Assembly (NCBI RefSeq): GCF_035294165.1
Contig: NZ_DATGLN010000207.1
Location: 1-64,000, forward strand
Origin: Chthonomonas sp035294165
GTDB lineage: Bacteria > Armatimonadota > Chthonomonadetes > Chthonomonadales > Chthonomonadaceae
Length of the DNA stretch: 64,000 nucleotides
Direction of reading: 5' to 3'
Position 1 is the stretch's first letter. Each line of letters begins with the position of its first letter. Position numbers and translations under genes: made by a program. The notes under the pieces were generated by a model. It was not told the DNA's origin and did no database searches. It worked only from the letters and a program-made list of their open reading frames with translations. Of this stretch, positions 59,188 through 64,000 are shown one piece after another.

Positions 59188-60303
59188 ATGCAGAGCTTGA
59201 ACGCCTTAGAAGACAGAAGAAAAGTTGTGCTCATCAAGAGCCTTCGTACGAAGAACCGATTCTACGCGCTTGTAGAGCCGGAACGCGGTATACGCAATGC
59301 CGACACGGTGGAGGACATTCCAGACGATCTCATTTTGGGTATTGCGTATCCGTGTCTGGAGGATGGTCTGAACGATTTTGCCGTGATACGCACCACATTT
59401 GAGACTATCGATCTGTTTCCTGAGAACGACCCGCTTCGTGCTGAGATGATGGAGATCGTAAAAGAGGCACGGGACAATTTGGTGAGGCGGCTGCAGGAGC
59501 TTAGGGATAAGCTATCGGCACGGAAGGCTTTCTTTTTGGGTACCGATTACAACGAGTTCAAGCAGCATGCTCTGCGGGTGATGCAGCATGGCTATCAGCG
59601 TCGTATGCTGGATGGCATGATGAAGCTTAACGTCTTCTGCAGTGTAGCGGAAGCCGAAGGCTACACCGATCCGAACGAGTTGCCCTACTTTTACGAGCCT
59701 AACCCTAGCACAAGCATTGATGTGTTCCAAGAGTTGTCACCGGAGGCGTTTATTGTTCGTCTTTTTGACGACGTGCTCGAAAGTGTATTGAACGATGCAA
59801 ACTATCAGAACCAATACCGTTTCGACCGAAACGTCTTCCAAAAGTTCTTGACGGTTATGTTTGTAAACTATGCCACAACCGAGCCGATTTTTTACGGCAT
59901 TAATCGAGGCGATTATGGGGTATCTTCCGAAAAGGAGATGGATACCACCCCGCTCTATATGGCCATCCGGCGGGAGCTACTCGCCATCGAGGAGCGGTTG
60001 CGAGTTGCTCCCGAAGAGGAAGTGCAGCCGGTTGTCGTGCCGAGTTTAGATTCTGGGGTACCAGCACCCACCAAAGAGGTGCAGGTAAGCTTGCCTGGTG
60101 AATTGGTGAACGAGGAGGTGTTGATGGGGCCTATCTCCTCTCTCTGTTCTGCTGCTCTGCTGCTGCGGCGGAAAAGCGACCCAGAGACCCAGCGGATCGC
60201 ACGTGTTATTTTGGCCGACGCTGAGAAGTTAGTGGATGAACTAAAGCGACTCGGAATTATCTCCCCGCTTACGAATAACCCCGGTCATGTGAATAACGTA
60301 TGA
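59188..60303 (+). CDS. Unrecognised 371-residue protein
   Basis: Begins MQSLNALEDRRKVVLIKSLRTK, with a long acidic helical region (about 95-115), many Asp/Glu and few Cys, no signal peptide and no membrane helix. Segments such as FLGTDYNEFKQHALRVMQHGY and RFDRNVFQKFLTVMFVNYA look globular. A proline-rich linker (about 275-300) separates a C-terminal helical hairpin that includes AEKLVDELKRLGIISP. I recognise no catalytic motif. The start follows GGGATAGG. It is immediately upstream of mnmG, 32 bases before it. Confidence 0.8.
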   Translation: MQSLNALEDRRKVVLIKSLRTKNRFYALVEPERGIRNADTVEDIPDDLILGIAYPCLEDGLNDFAVIRTTFETIDLFPENDPLRAEMMEIVKEARDNLVRRLQELRDKLSARKAFFLGTDYNEFKQHALRVMQHGYQRRMLDGMMKLNVFCSVAEAEGYTDPNELPYFYEPNPSTSIDVFQELSPEAFIVRLFDDVLESVLNDANYQNQYRFDRNVFQKFLTVMFVNYATTEPIFYGINRGDYGVSSEKEMDTTPLYMAIRRELLAIEERLRVAPEEEVQPVVVPSLDSGVPAPTKEVQVSLPGELVNEEVLMGPISSLCSAALLLRRKSDPETQRIARVILADAEKLVDELKRLGIISPLTNNPGHVNNV

Positions 60304-60335
60304 ATTGTATTGACTAGCCTTTGGGAGAGCAAAAA

Positions 60336-62276
60336 ATGAAGTGTGATGTATTGGTGGTTGGTGCCGGCCATGCCGGATGTGAGGCGGCTTTGGCGGCTGC
60401 CCGGCTTAGCTGCCAAACGGTTGTCGTCACCCTTAATCTAGAAAAGATCGCCCACCTCCCCTGCAACTGCTCCATTGGCGGGCCGGCCAAGGGGCATTTG
60501 GCCCGCGAGGTAGATGCGCTTGGTGGCGAGATGGGGCTAAACACCGATCGCACGCTAACGCACGTTCGATTTGTGGGCACCGGCAAAGGGCCTGCGGTAC
60601 GAACGTTGCGTGCTCATGTAGATAAGACGCACTATCCGCTTACAATGCGCCGCGTGCTAGAGGCGACCGCGAATTTGGAACTCCTAGAGGCCTCCGTCGA
60701 AGAGTTGATCGTCGAGGGGTATCGTGGAGACGCCGTAAAGAAGGTGATGGGGGTTCGGTTAGGCGATGGAAGGGAGATCGAGGCGCAGACCGTGATCGTC
60801 ACCACCGGTACCTTTCTCAATGGGCTTATGCATTGTGGAGAGCAGCAGACCGTTGGGGGGCGTTTGGGTGAGGACCGAAGCGTTGGCCTGTCGTTGGCGT
60901 TACGGCAGTTAGGCTTTCGTATGGGGCGTTTTAAAACGGGCACGACCCCACGGATTCACAAGGATAGTGTGGACTTTGGGGCTTTAGAAGAACATCCTTC
61001 CGAAGATTGCCCGCCCTTCTCTTTTCTGAACGATCGGCTTGTCGTCGAGCGCCCGCTTTTGCCTTGTTGGCAAACACATACGAACACCCGCACCCATGCG
61101 ATCATTCGAGAAAACCTGCATCGCTCCGCTATGTATGGGGGGAGGATCGAGGGCATAGGCCCGCGCTATTGTCCAAGTATTGAGGATAAGGTGGTACGCT
61201 TTGCAGATAAGGAAGCCCATCCTGTTTTTCTTGAGCAGGAGACTTGGGAAGGTCCCTCTCTCTATGTACAAGGCATGTCTACAAGCCTACCGGCAGACGT
61301 CCAGTTAAAGTTTCTAAAAACCCTGCCGGGCCTGGAGCATGTGGAGATGATTCGACCGGGCTATGCCGTTGAGTACGATATGGTTTTCCCCGATCAGCTT
61401 TTGCCAACGCTAGAAACGAAGCTTGTGAAAGGGCTTTTTTTGGCCGGGCAGATCAACGGCACAAGTGGCTACGAGGAGGCTGCAGCCCAGGGCCTAGTAG
61501 CCGGCATCAATGCAGCGCTTTGGGTGCAGGGAAGGCAACCGCTCGTGCTTGCTCGTCAAGAGAGCTATATCGGTGTGTTGATTGATGATTTGGTGACGAA
61601 AGGGGTAACCGATCCCTATCGCATGCTTACCGCTCGGGCGGAGCACCGTTTGGCGCTCCGCCATGATAACGCCGATATGCGACTTACGCCGTTGGGCTGG
61701 CGTCTCGGACTTGTGACGGAGGAGCGATATCGGCGTCTTCTTGAAAAACAGAACCGCCTGGCAAAAGAGCGCGAACGTTTTGAGAACCTTTATGTGCTGT
61801 CACATCAGTCGGAGGCGTTGGAAGCTTTGGGAACGGCTCCGGTTGGTAGGAGCCGGATTAGTTTCTATGAGTTGTTACGTCGCCCTGAGCTGCGCTATGC
61901 CCATTTAGACACACTGGCAAGAGCACTTTATCCCTACCTCGTTCACCCGGAGCCGCTTCCCCCCGATATGGCCGAGTTGTTTGAGGTCGAGGTGAAGTAT
62001 GAGGGATATATTTCGCGTCAGGAGCAGCAGGTTGAACGGGCGAAGCGGCTAGAGGCCATCGAGATTCCGGAGGACATGGATTATGCCGCCGTGCGTGCTT
62101 TGTCGTATGAAGGCAGAGAGAAGTTGGAGCGAGTTAGGCCTCGCACGCTAGGTCAGGCCGGAAGAATACCGGGGTTGCGGCCGGGCGATATCCAGGCGCT
62201 GTACATTCATTTGGAGTTGCGAAGACGTCGCCGTGAGGCTGGGGTTATCATGGCATCTGCTGTTGAGGGAAGCTAA
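60336..62276 (+). CDS. mnmG: tRNA uridine 5-carboxymethylaminomethyl modification enzyme
   Basis: FAD-dependent subunit (GidA) of the MnmE-MnmG complex that modifies the wobble uridine of certain tRNAs. 646 residues. It shows VVGAGHAGCEAALAAARL (FAD site), PCNCSIGGPAKGHLAREVDA, MNGSGYEEAAAQG-like GTSGYEEAAAQGLVAGINAA, and TARAEHRLALRHDNADMRLT. The C-terminal MnmE-binding end is complete. Start at ATG 60336 because GGGAG is 8 bases upstream. The last 4 bases overlap the convergent ferredoxin gene. mnmE is not in the window. Confidence 0.96.
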   Translation: MKCDVLVVGAGHAGCEAALAAARLSCQTVVVTLNLEKIAHLPCNCSIGGPAKGHLAREVDALGGEMGLNTDRTLTHVRFVGTGKGPAVRTLRAHVDKTHYPLTMRRVLEATANLELLEASVEELIVEGYRGDAVKKVMGVRLGDGREIEAQTVIVTTGTFLNGLMHCGEQQTVGGRLGEDRSVGLSLALRQLGFRMGRFKTGTTPRIHKDSVDFGALEEHPSEDCPPFSFLNDRLVVERPLLPCWQTHTNTRTHAIIRENLHRSAMYGGRIEGIGPRYCPSIEDKVVRFADKEAHPVFLEQETWEGPSLYVQGMSTSLPADVQLKFLKTLPGLEHVEMIRPGYAVEYDMVFPDQLLPTLETKLVKGLFLAGQINGTSGYEEAAAQGLVAGINAALWVQGRQPLVLARQESYIGVLIDDLVTKGVTDPYRMLTARAEHRLALRHDNADMRLTPLGWRLGLVTEERYRRLLEKQNRLAKERERFENLYVLSHQSEALEALGTAPVGRSRISFYELLRRPELRYAHLDTLARALYPYLVHPEPLPPDMAELFEVEVKYEGYISRQEQQVERAKRLEAIEIPEDMDYAAVRALSYEGREKLERVRPRTLGQAGRIPGLRPGDIQALYIHLELRRRRREAGVIMASAVEGS

Positions 62277-62656
62277 TCGGTCGGAGAGGGTAGCCTGATG
62301 CAAAGATGCGAGGGAAGGTTGCCGTTAGGCCTTCTCAGTAGGGCTTGGCAGGCAAGTCGAACACAGGGCTGATAAACATTTTCCAGGATCAGCCTATCGC
62401 GTTCTGCCTCCTCCATCGGGGATAACAGTTCCATGCCCACCTCTACATGGACTCGGCAGGTGGTGCAGGCGCAGTTACCTCCGCATTCGTGCGGCAGGGC
62501 GACACCAGCCTCTAAGAGCGCGTCTAGCAGCGTGTAGCCTTCCTCGGCTGAAATACGGATGTCATTCATTTCGGGGCCAGCGGTGTTGTGCACGGTCTGC
62601 TCCCCCTCATGGCCGCCGCCCTCTCTCGCTAAGAAGATTTCCATTTTTGCTTTCAT
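62273..62656 (-). CDS. Adrenodoxin-type [2Fe-2S] ferredoxin
   Basis: 127 residues. Cluster ligands C58, C64, C67 (in ECGGNCACTTCRVHVE) and C103 (LACQ) match the C-x5-C-x2-C...C spacing of adrenodoxin-type [2Fe-2S] ferredoxins, with extra Cys at 62 and 98. A cytosolic electron carrier for an unknown partner. The ATG at 62656 lies 5 bases after the beta-helix gene's TAG, so it is probably coupled; an internal ATG at 62644 is possible. It has a basic C-terminal tail. Confidence 0.88.
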   Translation of the reverse strand: MKAKMEIFLAREGGGHEGEQTVHNTAGPEMNDIRISAEEGYTLLDALLEAGVALPHECGGNCACTTCRVHVEVGMELLSPMEEAERDRLILENVYQPCVRLACQALLRRPNGNLPSHLCIRLPSPTD

Positions 62657-62661
62657 TGGCT

Positions 62662-64000
62662 CTAGGGCAGAACGGTGATTCTGGTTGGAAAGACTCCGTC
62701 GTCTATAAAGCGTTCTCCGCCCACGACGAGGCCGGCGCGGTAAAGATGCGTGCCGGGAGTCTGTACGCGAATGTAACCACTAACTTCCAGGGTTTGATGA
62801 GCCGGCAAAGTGGCTTGCCCAAAGCCAAACCGATAGGGCCATAGGCCTGGCGGAAAGTCGCCGGGATGATCGGAGGTAACGGCAAGTTCGAGCGTGCCTA
62901 ACTCCTCCTTGTAACCTGCCTGCTGCCATGACTGTTTTTCGTTGTAGACGAAGCCGGGTTTGGGCGTCTTCATGAGCGGGACATCTACAGGGAGATTGTT
63001 TTTAAGGACGAAGGTAACTTTTAACAGCTCGCCCACATGGAGAGTCTGCGGTTCAAAGCGAACCTCCAAAAGGTGGGGAACATTTTGAGGAAGAACCTCA
63101 ACAAAGAGCGACAAGGGGGGTGTAAGGTATTCGCCCTGGTGCTCTAGAAGGAGGTTAAGCCCGCGAGAGGTTAGGATAGTGTAGGGCAGTCGAAATCGAA
63201 TAAACGCCTCCGAACGGGCCACCGGCAGCATGGTTTTCCCGTTTATTTGTAATCGTCCACGGTCAAGATGTCTACCTTGTAGCGTAACTATATCTCCCGG
63301 ATGGATTTGGTTCGGCATCACCTTTTGGATGGTAGAAGTGCCTGCAGGATAATGTACGGCAATTTGAACGGTATGGCTCCAACCATACCCATCGAAAAGA
63401 CGCAGATCGGCCGTAGTGGCATGTGGTCGACTCCAAAAATCGGTAGGTATTTCCAGCTTTAAGTGATCCTTGTCGTGGGCTGTAATCCATAATGGGATAC
63501 CGTTTAGTTCCACAACGGGCGCGACTAGGGGAAGGCGCAAATGAAGATGCGAGAGAACTAGCGGTCTTCCAACCTGCAGGGTACGCGGTAGGGTAGGAAG
63601 GGTGGCTCGGTTGTCTTCAGCATAGACGGAGGGATCGCGATTGGTGTAGTGAGAGAGCGTATCGGTTTCGATGCAGCTTGTAGGGGATGCGGCTGAGAAT
63701 TGAGATGGGAGACAGAAGAAGTTATGGGAGAGATCTGCTTGTGTATTCAGAAGTTTTAGGGGTGTTTTGGCGCCGTAAAAGAGGTTATCGGTTAGATAAT
63801 AAGGCCCGGATGGAATAGAATCACGCCCATTTTGTCGCAGATAGACCAGAGGCGTATCTTGCCTTGGTGCATCGAAACCGAAAACGTTGTTTCTAAACAG
63901 AATATTTTGCCCGTTTTCTATTTCAACGGCACGCGTGGTGTCGTTGATGCACTCGTTGCCCAGCACCTTTGTGTTACGAGAGTAGCCAAGCCATAATCCA
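62662..64000 (-). CDS. Right-handed beta-helix-like protein, 5' end outside window
   Basis: Open from the right edge to the TAG, at least 445 residues; the N-terminus is outside the window, and the GTG at 63966 is only an internal codon since the frame continues past it. The first part repeats Asn-rich beta-helix coils (ENGQNILFRNNVFGF, YYLTDNLFYGAKTPLKLLN), as in pectate-lyase-like surface proteins. Later come an IPT/TIG-like stretch (IHPGDIVTLQGRHLDRGRL) and a C-terminal Ig-like domain. Probably secreted; enzymatic role not shown. Upstream partner of the ferredoxin gene. Confidence 0.75.
   Translation of the reverse strand, partial: GLWLGYSRNTKVLGNECINDTTRAVEIENGQNILFRNNVFGFDAPRQDTPLVYLRQNGRDSIPSGPYYLTDNLFYGAKTPLKLLNTQADLSHNFFCLPSQFSAASPTSCIETDTLSHYTNRDPSVYAEDNRATLPTLPRTLQVGRPLVLSHLHLRLPLVAPVVELNGIPLWITAHDKDHLKLEIPTDFWSRPHATTADLRLFDGYGWSHTVQIAVHYPAGTSTIQKVMPNQIHPGDIVTLQGRHLDRGRLQINGKTMLPVARSEAFIRFRLPYTILTSRGLNLLLEHQGEYLTPPLSLFVEVLPQNVPHLLEVRFEPQTLHVGELLKVTFVLKNNLPVDVPLMKTPKPGFVYNEKQSWQQAGYKEELGTLELAVTSDHPGDFPPGLWPYRFGFGQATLPAHQTLEVSGYIRVQTPGTHLYRAGLVVGGERFIDDGVFPTRITVLP

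Noticed and set aside
1..64000. Prophage, transposon, CRISPR or defence island
   Set aside because: No integrase, transposase, direct-repeat array or defence gene other than the single restriction enzyme was seen.

Overview
This window looks like chromosomal DNA of a diderm, saccharolytic bacterium. An LptD-type outer-membrane assembly protein and a heptose bisphosphate phosphatase point to an LPS-bearing outer membrane. Many exported glycoside hydrolases, PhyH and DUF1080 proteins, a GntR/LacI hybrid regulator and moderate GC content would fit Armatimonadota (Chthonomonas-like). That placement is inference from gene content; no marker was compared. Genes are densely packed on both strands, and no rRNA, tRNA, CRISPR array, integrase or transposase was seen. 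No gene-free stretch exceeds 300 bases. The longest gaps (about 155-275 bases, at 651-805, 6617-6826, 11694-11967, 15449-15702, 29548-29736, 40351-40624, 46478-46660, 52433-52672 and 57039-57310) hold only promoter-like -10 boxes, inverted repeats or hairpins.

Layout. 1-5 kb: an unrecognised gene cut by the left edge, then tetrapyrrole synthesis (cobA-hemD fusion, hemB) and an orphan soluble GAF histidine kinase. 5-12 kb (minus): DUF1080 and PhyH proteins, an M20 dipeptidase with serC, and DUF2252 with a zinc alcohol dehydrogenase. 12-16 kb: GntR/LacI regulator and a GH116-like exported protein. 16-21 kb (minus): a lidless Hsp70-like ATPase, a TPR/membrane protein and a TIGR01777 epimerase in a row, plus an N-acetylglucosamine-kinase-like protein. 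21-30 kb: a phosphatase-fold/polytopic membrane fusion, rpsT, and a minus-strand run moxR - DUF58 - TgpA-like transglutaminase - holA. 30-36 kb: a CBS-DUF1385 fusion, argS, an ASCH protein and a large exported TIM-barrel-like protein.

36-46.5 kb is carbohydrate-centred. It has a Tat-exported GH44 endoglucanase behind a perfect 20-bp LacI-type palindrome, then coaX, a beta-propeller and a small exported zincin. A plus-strand operon follows of a GH2 enzyme, a GH127 beta-L-arabinofuranosidase and a mannonate-dehydratase-like enolase. 46.6-52.4 kb (minus) is methylthioadenosine/adenine salvage (mtnP, mtnA, apt) with a single-chain restriction-modification enzyme between mtnA and apt. 52.6-57 kb covers the envelope: gmhB, lptD and a sulfatase-fold hydrolase with Thr at the nucleophile position. 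57-64 kb: an aminotransferase overlapping a YjbH-like outer-membrane protein, an unknown 371-residue protein, mnmG, an adrenodoxin-type ferredoxin and a beta-helix protein cut by the right edge.

The non-coding signals most worth attention are two copies of a 29-base palindromic element at convergent gene ends (in one copy its arms supply both stop codons), the GH44 palindrome, inverted repeats before the GH2 operon and the GntR gene, and a hairpin at the predicted 5' end of the CBS-DUF1385 transcript. I found no clear new defence or mobile system. The best candidates for new biology are the Hsp70-like/TPR pair, the phosphatase-fold membrane fusion, the CBS-DUF1385 fusion and the restriction enzyme inside the salvage cluster.
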